NCBI GenBank assembly: GCA_023480765.1
Contig: JAMCWZ010000104.1
Span: forward strand, 1 to 18,806
Direction: 5' to 3'
DNA: 18,806 bases
Source of the DNA: Nitrospirota bacterium
GTDB lineage: Bacteria > Nitrospirota_A > Leptospirillia > Leptospirillales > Leptospirillaceae
In this document: in pieces, positions 7,522 through 14,877 of the stretch
Position numbering within the stretch: the stretch's first letter is position 1
Layout of the letters: every line of letters starts with the position of its first letter
The notes under the pieces: model-generated
Told to the model about the DNA's origin: nothing
Databases searched by the model: none
The model's input: only the letters and a program-made list of their open reading frames with translations
Translations under genes and position numbers: made by a program

Positions 7522-8517
7522 ATGAAAAAAAGGACGGGCTGGATGCCCGCGAGTGTTCTTGCCGTCTTGATGACCTTTTCGTTGACTTCCTGTATCAGCG
7601 TGAATCTTTTTCCAACGGAAAAGGGATTACAGGAAACCGTTTTGTCAGGAGTGGGTGCCAGGGACAAATTACTTCTTGTCCCGATCAACGGCTTTATTGG
7701 TGATCAGACAAGCAGGGGGATCCCTTTTCTGGGCGGGAGGGATGACACTGTCACCAGAATACGTGCAACACTGAGGAAAGCCGCAGAGGACCCAAGGGTC
7801 CGGGGGATTGTTCTTCTGATCGACAGCGCGGGTGGTTCGGTGACGGCCTCCGACCGCGTCTACCATTTGGTGCGGGAGTTCAAGCGAAAGTCCGGTATTC
7901 CTGTGATGGCGATGATCGGGGATATGGGAGCTTCCGGGGCCTACTATGTATCCGTTGCGGCAGATGAAGTCTGGACCCATCCGACAAGTGTTGTCGGCAG
8001 TATCGGTGTTGTTATCTTTAATGTCGGGATCACAGGTCTGATGAAAAAAATCGGGGTCGAAGACCGAACCTTGTCGAGTGGTGCCGAGAAAGAGATGGGT
8101 TCGCCGCTCAAACCGATGACAGACAAGGACAGAAGCCTCTTTCAGGGACTGATTTCAGACCTTTACACCCAGTTTTTCGACATTGTCTCCCGGAATCGAC
8201 AAATCGCTCCGGATATTCTCAAGCCTCTGGCCGACGGGAGAATTTTCACCGCAAGACAGGCTCTGAAAAATCATCTTGTCGACCGCATCGGGTATCGGGA
8301 CGATCTGATCCGTCACCTGAAACGGCTGATGCATGTGAAGGAGTTCGAGGTGATCCGTTATCGGGAGCCCTTTCTCGCGGCGACTGGTATTTTTGGAAGT
8401 GAAAGCCCGGCCGATAGCCCATTGGCAAGTGCGGGACGGCTTGCAGGGATGATGACCAAAAGTGGTCCGACAATGCTCTATTTGTGGGATCCGGGATTCT
8501 CGGGCAGCATAAAATAA
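7522..8517 (+). CDS. sppA: Signal peptide peptidase A-type serine protease, lipoprotein form
   Basis: This 331-residue protein is a short-form (SppA36-like) protease that degrades leftover signal peptides or membrane-protein fragments on the outer face of the membrane. The catalytic dyad is visible: S138 in GDMGASGAYY and K190 in SGAEKEMGSP. The oxyanion-region stretch IDSAGGSV (100-107) and SVVGSIGVV (156-164) are family features. The N-terminus has a lipobox, LTSC with C24, in place of the usual transmembrane anchor, so it should be a lipid-anchored protein. I use the ATG at 7522, preceded by AGGAGAGG (7507-7514); the longer open frame overlaps yajQ and has no comparable SD. Its 3' end overlaps a putative convergent gene by 40 nt. 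Confidence 0.92.
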   Translation: MKKRTGWMPASVLAVLMTFSLTSCISVNLFPTEKGLQETVLSGVGARDKLLLVPINGFIGDQTSRGIPFLGGRDDTVTRIRATLRKAAEDPRVRGIVLLIDSAGGSVTASDRVYHLVREFKRKSGIPVMAMIGDMGASGAYYVSVAADEVWTHPTSVVGSIGVVIFNVGITGLMKKIGVEDRTLSSGAEKEMGSPLKPMTDKDRSLFQGLISDLYTQFFDIVSRNRQIAPDILKPLADGRIFTARQALKNHLVDRIGYRDDLIRHLKRLMHVKEFEVIRYREPFLAATGIFGSESPADSPLASAGRLAGMMTKSGPTMLYLWDPGFSGSIK

Positions 8518-8837
8518 GGGGCTTCTCCAAGAAGGTACCATGTTCTTCCAGGTTGGGACTGACAATATCTTAAACGGGTTTTTCTACGCGAAAAATCATT
8601 CCAGGCCGCTTGAAGGTTGCCGGACAGAGGGTGGGACGAAGAGCGGGAAAGCTTTGCGTTCCGGCAGGAGGCAAGAAAGTCCCCGGGTGACAGATTCCGG
8701 TGGAGAAGCAACGCTTCCCGGACATGCTTTTGTCCCCAGTATGCAACGGGATATTCATCTTGTGCATGAGCAAGGGAGAGTGGCAGAAAAACAAAGAATG
8801 AGACAGGAAGAAACAACAACAGAAGAATGTTTTTCAT
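8478..8837 (-). CDS. Putative small secreted protein, unknown
   Basis: This 119-residue frame starts with a convincing signal peptide: KN, then a long Leu/Phe core and a likely cleavage after AHA (residue 25). The mature part is basic and Ser/Arg-rich and resembles no family I know. In favour: its ATG overlaps the glycerate kinase stop as ATGA, as expected for a coupled gene. Against: the mature part looks poorly conserved in character, and the end overlaps the 3' end of the convergent protease gene by 40 nt. If it is not a gene, then 8518-8833 is an empty gap with no promoter or terminator I can see. A frameshift in the mature part cannot be excluded. Confidence 0.42.
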   Translation of the reverse strand: MKNILLLLFLPVSFFVFLPLSLAHAQDEYPVAYWGQKHVREALLLHRNLSPGDFLASCRNAKLSRSSSHPLSGNLQAAWNDFSRRKTRLRYCQSQPGRTWYLLGEAPYFMLPENPGSHK

Positions 8838-10129
8838 GTTGGCAAGGCCTCCGTGGAGGGGAAAAGGTAAACGAACAGAAGATCGTTCAGATTCGTGCCG
8901 CTTGGACCGAAGGACAGTCCTATCTCTTCTTCGTGAACAAAAGAAGCCGTGTCATGTGTTTCGAGACAGCGAAGTCCTTTTTTTTCCATTTCCTTTTGCC
9001 GGAAGAGAGCACTTTCCAAAAGAACCCCGGAATAGCCGGAGTTTCCGTCCATGCCATCGGTTGCGAGAGCGCCGACGATGGTCTTGTAATTTTTCAGGGA
9101 GAGACCGCAAGCGATGCCAAGTTCCAGCGCGCGACCGCCGCGCCCGTGCGTTTTTCCAAGTGTCACGGTGCATTCTCCGGATGCCAGAAAGAGATGGTTT
9201 CCCGGTTTCCTGTCTGCGATGTCACGGATGTGATCTCCTATTCTTTCACCCTGAACACGGGACTCTCCGCTCAGGCAATGCGTGAGACGGTGAATCCGGT
9301 GACCTGAAAAGGACAACACTTCGGCGGCTTTTTTGAGAACCACCCCGGAATCCCCCAGGACATGGAGGGGTTCCCTGGACAGCGGAGGCGGGGAAAGGGG
9401 AGGAAGAGTTTCCAGGTGCTGTCTCACACAATCCGGAATGTCTTCGGGATCGAGCCATTCCTCCAAAATCGACAGAGTTTTTTTCCCGTCTCTCTGGCAA
9501 AACACGGTCGGGCCGGACCCGACAATTCCGGCGGATTGACAGGGGACATCGGAAAGAAGAACGGTGTGAACATGTTGCCCCCGGAAATTTCTCAGGAGCT
9601 CTCCCCCCTTGATCAAGGAAAGATGGGTTCTGACCGTATTCAGGATATGAATGGGCGCTCCCTTTCGCATCAGCAAGCCGATCAGATTTTTTTTCTGGGC
9701 CAGGGAGATCCCCCGGGCCGGCTTGCAAAGCAAACTTGACGTGCCACCAGAAAGCGCAAAAAGAAGAACACCCCCCCGGGGGATGTTTCCTACGAAATCC
9801 AGCGCTGCTTCTGCGGCGTTCAGGCTGTCTTCTCCGGGGTCCGGATGATTGCCGGTTCTCCATCCATACCGTTCAGGACATGGATAACCGGAAGGAAGGA
9901 TCACCAGAACTCTGTCCGGCGGAATCGAGCGTTTTTCTGCCAAGGCTTCTGCCATTCCCTTTGAGGCCTTTCCAACGGCAAGGAGAAATTCGGGGTGTTC
10001 CTTCGAAGGGGGATAAAGTGGATTCTCACTGGATTCGAGAAGAGCGGAAGGTTGAATTTCCCCGAGAAGAGTCCGGAGACGGGGAATGAGATCGGATTGA
10101 AACGTCCGGAGATCGGGAGGGACAGTCAT
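8834..10129 (-). CDS. Class II glycerate 2-kinase (GckA/TtuD, MOFRL family)
   Basis: The 431-residue enzyme should phosphorylate D-glycerate to 2-phosphoglycerate with ATP, feeding glycolate/glycerate salvage into central metabolism. Family motifs appear in order: LLAVGKASKGMAEAL (49-63), GNHPDPGEDS (93-102), FALSGGTSSLL (124-134), NTVRTHLSLIKGGEL (164-178), SDVPCQSAGIVGSGPT (193-208), then SGECTVTL..GRGGRALELGIA, ATDGMDGNSGYSG and the C-terminal GPSGTNLNDLL. The open frame continues 49 codons upstream, but that part is antisense-like and overlaps the YHS-like gene. The ATG at 10129 gives the expected N-terminus, 4 nt after that gene's stop, so it is probably translated by coupling, as no good SD is seen. 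Some homologues were once annotated as hydroxypyruvate reductase. Confidence 0.9.
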   Translation of the reverse strand: MTVPPDLRTFQSDLIPRLRTLLGEIQPSALLESSENPLYPPSKEHPEFLLAVGKASKGMAEALAEKRSIPPDRVLVILPSGYPCPERYGWRTGNHPDPGEDSLNAAEAALDFVGNIPRGGVLLFALSGGTSSLLCKPARGISLAQKKNLIGLLMRKGAPIHILNTVRTHLSLIKGGELLRNFRGQHVHTVLLSDVPCQSAGIVGSGPTVFCQRDGKKTLSILEEWLDPEDIPDCVRQHLETLPPLSPPPLSREPLHVLGDSGVVLKKAAEVLSFSGHRIHRLTHCLSGESRVQGERIGDHIRDIADRKPGNHLFLASGECTVTLGKTHGRGGRALELGIACGLSLKNYKTIVGALATDGMDGNSGYSGVLLESALFRQKEMEKKGLRCLETHDTASFVHEEEIGLSFGPSGTNLNDLLFVYLFPSTEALPT

Positions 10130-10133
10130 CAGT

Positions 10134-10397
10134 TCAGGAAGGTTTTTCGTGCAAAAGATGATATTTGGACTGGCACTGAACACTGCAGAAATAGACCCGT
10201 CCGTTGGAGTTTTCTTCGGTTTCGGAGAGGACCAGAGGAGAAGAGGGATCAAGAAACGTCTGGCAAATCGGGTCACGAACGGTTTTCAGGGGTTCGGAGG
10301 GGATCGGGCGAACCTGGAATGTTTTTCCGATCCGGCGCAAGACAAAGGCCAGGATGGGAATAAAAAGAATGAGGAGAAAAAGACGGATAATCATCAT
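10134..10397 (-). CDS. YHS-like metal-binding small membrane protein
   Basis: This 87-residue protein has an N-terminal transmembrane helix (about 5-20) and a small domain with the pattern RDPIC (41-45) followed about 25 residues later by VYFCSVQCQSKY (68-79). DPxC plus YFCSxxC is the signature of YHS/TRASH-like domains, which bind metal through cysteines in heavy-metal proteins. A role as copper or iron sensor or chaperone is inference. The start is one of two tandem ATGs (10397 or 10394), with AAAGGAAACAGG upstream on the minus strand. Its stop lies 4 nt before the glycerate kinase start, and its start is only 35 bp from the divergent methyltransferase gene. Confidence 0.72.
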   Translation of the reverse strand: MMIIRLFLLILFIPILAFVLRRIGKTFQVRPIPSEPLKTVRDPICQTFLDPSSPLVLSETEENSNGRVYFCSVQCQSKYHLLHEKPS

Positions 10398-10432
10398 GGT
10401 GAACCAGACCTGTTTCCTTTGAGGGGGAGATC

Positions 10433-11521
10433 GTGCAACGCATGACATTTCGGGACTTCATGGCCCGTGCCTTGTCCGATCCAACGGGGGGATATTATAC
10501 AAGAAACGCCCGCATCGGCTTTTCCCGGGGAGACTTTTACACGGCTCCGGAGCTCAGCCCGGCCTTTGCCCTTCTGCTGTCCCGGCAAATTGTCGAGATC
10601 GATGCTGTACTCGGTCACCCGAATGAATTTTACCTGATGGAAACCGGTCCAGGCAATGGAACACTGATGCGTGATCTCCTTGTCAGCCTCCGTCTGTCCG
10701 CACCGCAACTTGCTCTTCGGGTTCGGCCAATCCTCTATGAGATCAGTCCCGTCCTGGTCGAAAAGCAGAAGGAAAAACTGTCTTCCCTTTCTTTTGATCG
10801 CCCACCGGAATGGATACGGCCGGGGGAGTTGTCGGGAAGGGACCCCATTGACGGGGTGATCCTGGGAAATGAGTTCCTTGATGCCTTGCCCGCCCATCGT
10901 CTTCGGCGAACGCGAGATTCTTTTTCAGAAATCTACATTGAAGAGGACGGCTCCGGAAAATTCATCGAGGTGGAAGGAAAACTTTCAAGCTCTTCTTTGA
11001 CAGAAGGGGTCCACTCCACCGCCTGGGATTATCCGGAAGGGTTTGAATGGGAGGTGCAGGCCGATCTCTGCTCCATCCTGGAAGAGCTTTATCACTCTCT
11101 CGGGAAAGGCTGCATGCTCTGGATTGATTATGGGGACACGGCCCGGGAGAGGGTTTCCCCGAAGAGGGAAAAAGGAAGCCTGATGGGGTATCGGAAACAT
11201 GCTCTTGTTGAAGATGTGACCCAGGCCGATCCGGGCTCCGTCGATATGACCGTTCATGTGGACTTTCCGCTTCTGGCAAGGAAGGCCACAATGCTGGGAA
11301 TGCGCCTGGAAGGGTTTTCGGACCAGATGCATTATCTGATGAATCTGGGGATCGAGGAGTGGTTGGGAGACGAGCAATTTTCTCCTGAAGAAAAGGCCGC
11401 AATGGTCACTTTGATTCACCCTCTTCGAATGGGAGAGGCGTTCAAGGTCATGCTGCTTTCAAAAGGGATCGACCACCGTGTGGGGTGGAAGGGGTTCCCC
11501 CGGGAACCCCTTCCACTTTAG
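10433..11521 (+). CDS. MidA/NDUFAF7-type SAM-dependent methyltransferase
   Basis: The 362-residue protein matches the MidA family (formerly DUF185). The family features are the N-terminal DPTGGYYTRN and GDFYTAPELSPAF, SAM motif I as METGPGNGTLMRDLL (69-83), GNEFLDALPAHR (145-156), WIDYGD, the segment GSLMGYRKHALVEDVTQADPG, and VDMTVHVDFPLLA. In mitochondria NDUFAF7 methylates an arginine of a complex I subunit; bacterial targets are less clear, but an arginine methyltransferase role for respiratory proteins is plausible here. The start is GTG at 10433, with GAGGGGGAG at 10421-10429; an ATG at 10442 is the alternative. The promoter must lie inside or next to the divergent YHS-like gene. The 3' end carries a perfect inverted repeat. 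Confidence 0.9.
   Translation: MQRMTFRDFMARALSDPTGGYYTRNARIGFSRGDFYTAPELSPAFALLLSRQIVEIDAVLGHPNEFYLMETGPGNGTLMRDLLVSLRLSAPQLALRVRPILYEISPVLVEKQKEKLSSLSFDRPPEWIRPGELSGRDPIDGVILGNEFLDALPAHRLRRTRDSFSEIYIEEDGSGKFIEVEGKLSSSSLTEGVHSTAWDYPEGFEWEVQADLCSILEELYHSLGKGCMLWIDYGDTARERVSPKREKGSLMGYRKHALVEDVTQADPGSVDMTVHVDFPLLARKATMLGMRLEGFSDQMHYLMNLGIEEWLGDEQFSPEEKAAMVTLIHPLRMGEAFKVMLLSKGIDHRVGWKGFPREPLPL
11485..11516. repeat. Perfect 15-bp inverted repeat at the 3' end of the methyltransferase gene
   Basis: The arms 11485-11499 and 11502-11516 are exact reverse complements with only two bases between them, GC-rich and ending 2 nt before the stop codon. It sits at the meeting point of two convergent genes (16 nt from the stop of the minus-strand cytochrome gene). 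No T tract follows on either strand. It may act as a transcription-blocking or mRNA-stabilising hairpin for both genes. Confidence 0.6.
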
Positions 11522-11531
11522 CAAGAAGAGA

Positions 11532-11900
11532 TCAGGCAGGTTTTTGCCGGGAAAGAATATAGTCCACGACCGGCTGTATTTCTTCCGGAGTCAGGTAACT
11601 TTTCCCGGTTTGCTGCATGTTGCGGTTCATTTTCAGCACCAGGATTCTCCAGTCCTCCGGTGAACGGTGCGTCAGAGGCGGAAGGGTGTGGCATTGGCCG
11701 CAGGCTCTGTTGAACAGGACTTCCCCGGTCAACCCGGAAGGGAATGCGCGCGCATTTCCGGACGTTTGGCCCGCGGGAGAAGAGGCCTTTTTGTTTTCCG
11801 GTTCAGGGATAAGCATGAACAGAATAAAAAAAACAATTGCAAAAGCGATCGTCACGAGTATGGCAACGACATTGTTCATGGGTTTGAACTGATTGGTCAA
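11532..11900 (-). CDS. Membrane-anchored monohaem cytochrome c
   Basis: This 122-residue protein has an N-terminal transmembrane helix (about 10-31), a Ser/Pro/Ala linker, and a small class I-like haem domain with CGQCH (67-71). The distal ligand is probably a methionine in KMNRNMQQTG (M91 or M95), before the C-terminal helix LTPEEIQPVVDYILSRQ. It should carry electrons in the periplasm while tethered to the inner membrane. The start is TTG at 11900, supported by ACAGGAG 7 nt upstream; it begins 1 nt after the stop of the lipoprotein gene, so the two are coupled. The next in-frame ATG (11879) has no good SD and would shorten the N-terminus by seven residues. Confidence 0.87.
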   Translation of the reverse strand: MTNQFKPMNNVVAILVTIAFAIVFFILFMLIPEPENKKASSPAGQTSGNARAFPSGLTGEVLFNRACGQCHTLPPLTHRSPEDWRILVLKMNRNMQQTGKSYLTPEEIQPVVDYILSRQKPA

Positions 11901-11901
11901 T

Positions 11902-12564
11902 TCACGACTCCTGTTTCACAAGATCGTTCAGCGTCGGTATCAAGTCTTTTTCAAGAGACGATTTCAGGAGTTTCTCCAGGAGTTTTCCGGCAGACTTCTG
12001 GTCAAAGACGGCTGCGGGAGTGGGGGATTCTTCACGTTTGCTGGTCTTGACGATACGGGTGCTTTTTTCTCCTGACTGGCGAATGAGAATATACCGGCAT
12101 TTCAGAACAGCTTTCTGCCGGACATGGAGAAGATTGGCCCGGATCCGGTCTTCAAACGAGACGACTTCCATCCGGACAATCAGTTCATGATGATCCGAGG
12201 AGGCATCGTACGGTTTGTATCCGTTTGCTTTCAGGACAGCTTTCAGTGACTTCAGCACGCTTTTTTTTAGCGAATGATTGACGAGAAGGGGGGACGTCCC
12301 TCCCGTCGCATGAAACAGGATTCCGACGTTGTGGCTGTCCCCCCGAAGCTTGACAGGGAGTACGGCGACGGGAACGGGTTCCCTGGAGCTTCCGGAAACC
12401 GGTGGAAAGGTCAATCCCGGCGACATATCGATAAAAACAGGCGGCTGCGGACCTGTCGAGCAGGAGGCGAGAAAAAAGAGTCCGAGACCCAAGAGAAGTC
12501 CTCCCAGACCCCGAACTTTCCCGGGTGTTTCCCATCCGGTTTCTCTTCTGGAAAATGGTCGCAT
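11902..12564 (-). CDS. Lipoprotein of unknown function
   Basis: The 220-residue protein starts with charged residues and a Gly/Leu-rich hydrophobic core ending in the lipobox LASC (C35), so it should be lipid-anchored in the periplasm or outer membrane. The mature part has a beta-type stretch (VAVLPVKLRGD), a segment VNHSLKKSVLKSLKAVLKANGYKP typical of small alpha/beta lipoprotein domains such as the YajG group, and a long basic helical C-terminus. I cannot assign it firmly. GAAGGAGGG lies upstream of the ATG on the minus strand. It is followed immediately by the anchored cytochrome c gene, which suggests a joint role at the cell envelope. Confidence 0.8.
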   Translation of the reverse strand: MRPFSRRETGWETPGKVRGLGGLLLGLGLFFLASCSTGPQPPVFIDMSPGLTFPPVSGSSREPVPVAVLPVKLRGDSHNVGILFHATGGTSPLLVNHSLKKSVLKSLKAVLKANGYKPYDASSDHHELIVRMEVVSFEDRIRANLLHVRQKAVLKCRYILIRQSGEKSTRIVKTSKREESPTPAAVFDQKSAGKLLEKLLKSSLEKDLIPTLNDLVKQES

Positions 12565-12603
12565 GCGGATTTCCCTCCTTCAGTGAAAAATGCACATTCT
12601 GCG

Positions 12604-12625
12604 ATGAGCTCATAAAAGAATTCTT
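12604..12625. promoter_or_regulatory. Two adjacent 10-bp palindromes upstream of the lipoprotein-cytochrome operon
   Basis: ATGAGCTCAT (12604-12613) and AAGAATTCTT (12616-12625) are each perfectly self-complementary and only 2 bp apart, in the 77-nt gap between two minus-strand genes, about 40 nt upstream of the lipoprotein start. Paired palindromes in this position could be operator half-sites. No clear -35/-10 pair was found next to them. Confidence 0.25.
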
Positions 12626-12641
12626 GCGAACCGGGAAAATT

Positions 12642-12989
12642 TTAACGGCCGGGAACCTGAAAGATTCGGCGAATCACGACTTCTTTTCCTCCCGGAGCAT
12701 TTTTCCAGGTCAGGGAGAGCCGGTGGAGGCCGGCGTGTGTTGACGGAATGTTAATCGTTGTCCGGCGACCACGGGAAAGATCGGAAAACGCGACAGGAGT
12801 TCCGTCGATCTTGACGAAAAGTCTGTAGAACGTGTTTTCCGGAGGGGCATGATCAAACGTCACCCGGAGGGGCCACTCTTCTCCCGACCGGATATGCTCC
12901 GGAAGACGGAGATGTAATCCGGAAAGATCTTCTCCGTACGCGGAAGAAGAGAGAATCGTCAGACCCACGAAAAAGGACCAGAATATCAT
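12642..12989 (-). CDS. Small secreted protein, unknown
   Basis: The 115-residue protein has a signal peptide (hydrophobic to about residue 16, then SSSAYG before EDL). The mature part looks like a single beta-sandwich domain: LRLPEHIRSGEEWPLRVTF, FYRLFVKIDGTPVAFSDL, and HAGLHRLSLTWKNAP, a pattern of alternating hydrophobic residues. No family is recognised. The open frame runs further upstream to 13202, but that part crosses the divergent gene and its promoter. I place the start at the ATG at 12989, which gives a clean signal peptide and has GTGAGGT just upstream. It is divergent from the DUF2127 gene. Confidence 0.7.
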   Translation of the reverse strand: MIFWSFFVGLTILSSSAYGEDLSGLHLRLPEHIRSGEEWPLRVTFDHAPPENTFYRLFVKIDGTPVAFSDLSRGRRTTINIPSTHAGLHRLSLTWKNAPGGKEVVIRRIFQVPGR

Positions 12990-13039
12990 GCAGGACCTCA
13001 CGGCCAAGTCCCGACCTTCCGTCAGCAGACCGGGTTCGT

Positions 13040-13068
13040 TCGACACCGGATGTTCCCTCTGATAGAAT
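13040..13068 (+). promoter_or_regulatory. Sigma70-type promoter for the DUF2127 gene
   Basis: TCGACA (13040-13045, 5 of 6 to the -35 consensus) and TAGAAT (13063-13068, 5 of 6 to the -10 consensus) are separated by exactly 17 bp. Transcription would start about 7 nt after the -10, at or within a base or two of the ATG at 13075, so the transcript may be leaderless; this fits the lack of an SD. Confidence 0.55.
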
Positions 13069-13074
13069 TCCCCA

Positions 13075-13581
13075 ATGATTTTCAAACACAAATCCCCCCT
13101 TTTCCTAAAATACATCATCCTTGAGAGGATTGCGAAGGGGACCCTCGCCATTGTCCTGGGAATAGGAGGGTTAAGCCTGATCCACGTCAATCTGTCTGCC
13201 ATTCTCGTTCACCTCTCCCAGAATTTCAATCTGGATGTGGACAACGCATGGACAGGAAAACTTCTCCGCGAAGCGGGGCTGATTTCCCCGAACATGCTGA
13301 AAATGATTTCGGTGGGCGGCATCCTTTACGGCCTGGTCAACTACCTCGTCGCATGGGGTCTCCACAGACGCTTCCGGTGGGCGGAATACATGACCATCGT
13401 GGAAATTTCGGCCCTGATTCCTTTTGAGGTATATGCAATCCACGAGCACTTCTCATGGGTTCGTCTGGGGGCATTTTTCCTGAATGTGATCATCGTCGTT
13501 TACCTGATTCGAAACCGGTCCCTGTTTCACTCCATGAAAGAAGAATCCGGCGTTGTCGAAACCTCCTGCCCCCCTTCCTGA
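13075..13581 (+). CDS. DUF2127 family membrane protein
   Basis: The 168-residue protein has four hydrophobic segments (roughly 22-42, 78-95, 106-122, 128-146) and the DUF2127 pattern: ERIAKGTLAIVLGIGGL near the N-terminus, GGILYGLVNYLVAWGLHRRFRWAEYM in the middle, and LIPFEVYAIHEHFSWVRLGAFFLNVIIVVYLI toward the end. The function of this family is not known. No SD precedes the ATG, but a good promoter ends 6 nt before it. The gene overlaps the next one by 29 nt. Confidence 0.82.
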   Translation: MIFKHKSPLFLKYIILERIAKGTLAIVLGIGGLSLIHVNLSAILVHLSQNFNLDVDNAWTGKLLREAGLISPNMLKMISVGGILYGLVNYLVAWGLHRRFRWAEYMTIVEISALIPFEVYAIHEHFSWVRLGAFFLNVIIVVYLIRNRSLFHSMKEESGVVETSCPPS

Positions 13582-14767
13582 AACGGAAAATCGTCCCGCC
13601 CTTGCCCTTCTTCTGCTCTTTTCGAATGTCCTCAATTATCTGGACCGTCAACTGTTTCTCTCTCTCTTTCCTCTTTTTCGGGTCCGGTTTGGTCTTTCCG
13701 ACCTGATGCTCGGTTTTCTGGCCTCTTCTTTCACTCTTGTTTACGTCCTGGTCGCTCCGTTTTCCGGGACCCTTCTCCAAAGGGTGCCGGCCGGGAAGCT
13801 CCTGGCGGGAGGGATTGTCACCTTTTCCACGGGGATGGCTCTGACGGGGTTTGCCCCTGATCTCGCCTGGCTTTTCCTCGGCCGGATGTTGACCGGGGCG
13901 GGAGAAGCCGTTTTGACCACTATCGGTCCCGTTTTGTTGTTAAAGAGCCCTTTTTCGAGGATCCGGGGTGAAGGGATGGGGCTCGGGATCTTTTATGCGG
14001 CTATCCCGGCTGGTTCGGCCATGGGATTTGCGCTGGGCGGGGCTTTTTCCCATCAGTCTGATTTCCAGCACGCACTTTTATTGCCTGTTTTTCCCGGATT
14101 CCTTTTGTCCTATCTTCTCTATCGTGGGTTTCAAAAAACCGACATTTCCGGGTTGTCCGATCCGCTTCCCCTTTCCATCTGGCGAGGGATGCTCCAGAAA
14201 CCCGTTCTGCTTTCCTTTGTTGTACAGGCCGCCGTGACATTTGTTTTGGGAGGCATGGCCGCATGGCTCTCTGTATATCTGACACGTGAAAAGCTCATGA
14301 CTCTCGCATCTGCGAATCTGGTTTCCGGAGGTGCGCTTCTTGTCGGTGGATTGACAGGGATTTTGCTGGGAGGAAAACTGCTTGACCGGGAGTGTCTCAA
14401 TCATCCGGATGCCTGGGGTTTCCGGACGACTCTTGCCGGTTTATTGATGGCCGGGGCCGGCGTTCTTCTTGTCCTTGTCACGGGTTCCCACATAATGTTG
14501 TTTCCGGAATTGTGGCTTTCGACGTTTGGGCTCTTCCTGGGAATGGTTCCGGTAAACTGCCTGATCCTGAAGCGAAATCCTCCCGTTCTCTCCGCTCCGC
14601 TCATGGGGCTCTGCCTTCTTTTCACCCATGTTTTCGGCGACCTGCCTTCCCCTTCTCTGATCGGATGGATGTCCGGGCAAATCTCCCTCAATGTGGCGTT
14701 GTCCTTCTGCCTTCTGATTCCAATTTCGGTGGCAAGTCTTGCTGTTTATCTGTATCGGCGTGTTTAG
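13553..14767 (+). CDS. MFS transporter, spinster-like
   Basis: The 404-residue protein has about 12 hydrophobic segments. NYLDRQLFLSLFPLF (28-42) and GRMLTGAGEAVLTTIGPVLL match the first helix and motif region of spinster-like transporters, and GEGMGLGIFYAAIPAGSAMGFALGG fits the helix-five motif of that group. Substrates in this family include sphingolipids, lysophospholipids and small organic anions; none can be predicted here. The TTG at 13553 is the only standard start codon between the upstream in-frame stop (13535-13537) and the first helix, although the SD is weak. It overlaps the DUF2127 gene by 29 nt, which suggests translational coupling. Confidence 0.85.
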   Translation: MSKPPAPLPETENRPALALLLLFSNVLNYLDRQLFLSLFPLFRVRFGLSDLMLGFLASSFTLVYVLVAPFSGTLLQRVPAGKLLAGGIVTFSTGMALTGFAPDLAWLFLGRMLTGAGEAVLTTIGPVLLLKSPFSRIRGEGMGLGIFYAAIPAGSAMGFALGGAFSHQSDFQHALLLPVFPGFLLSYLLYRGFQKTDISGLSDPLPLSIWRGMLQKPVLLSFVVQAAVTFVLGGMAAWLSVYLTREKLMTLASANLVSGGALLVGGLTGILLGGKLLDRECLNHPDAWGFRTTLAGLLMAGAGVLLVLVTGSHIMLFPELWLSTFGLFLGMVPVNCLILKRNPPVLSAPLMGLCLLFTHVFGDLPSPSLIGWMSGQISLNVALSFCLLIPISVASLAVYLYRRV

Positions 14768-14877
14768 GAAGTTTCCGCTGCCCGGGGCGATGAGCTTCTC
14801 TGGAAAGATGCCAAAAAATGGGATAGGATGAAAAAAAACAAGTTGCTCTCATACGTTCCCCCAGGAGAAGACGCAAA

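Noticed and set aside
8518..8560. Short stem CTTCT/AGAAG (8523-8535) after sppA as a terminator
   Set aside because: The stem is only 5 bp and has no T tract on either strand.
8540..9307. A 255-codon plus-strand open frame opposite the glycerate kinase gene
   Set aside because: It is antisense to conserved MOFRL-family motifs, and its product has no recognisable features.
10130..10276. The N-terminal 49-codon extension of glycerate kinase
   Set aside because: It overlaps the YHS-like gene, resembles no family N-terminus, and the internal ATG gives the usual length.
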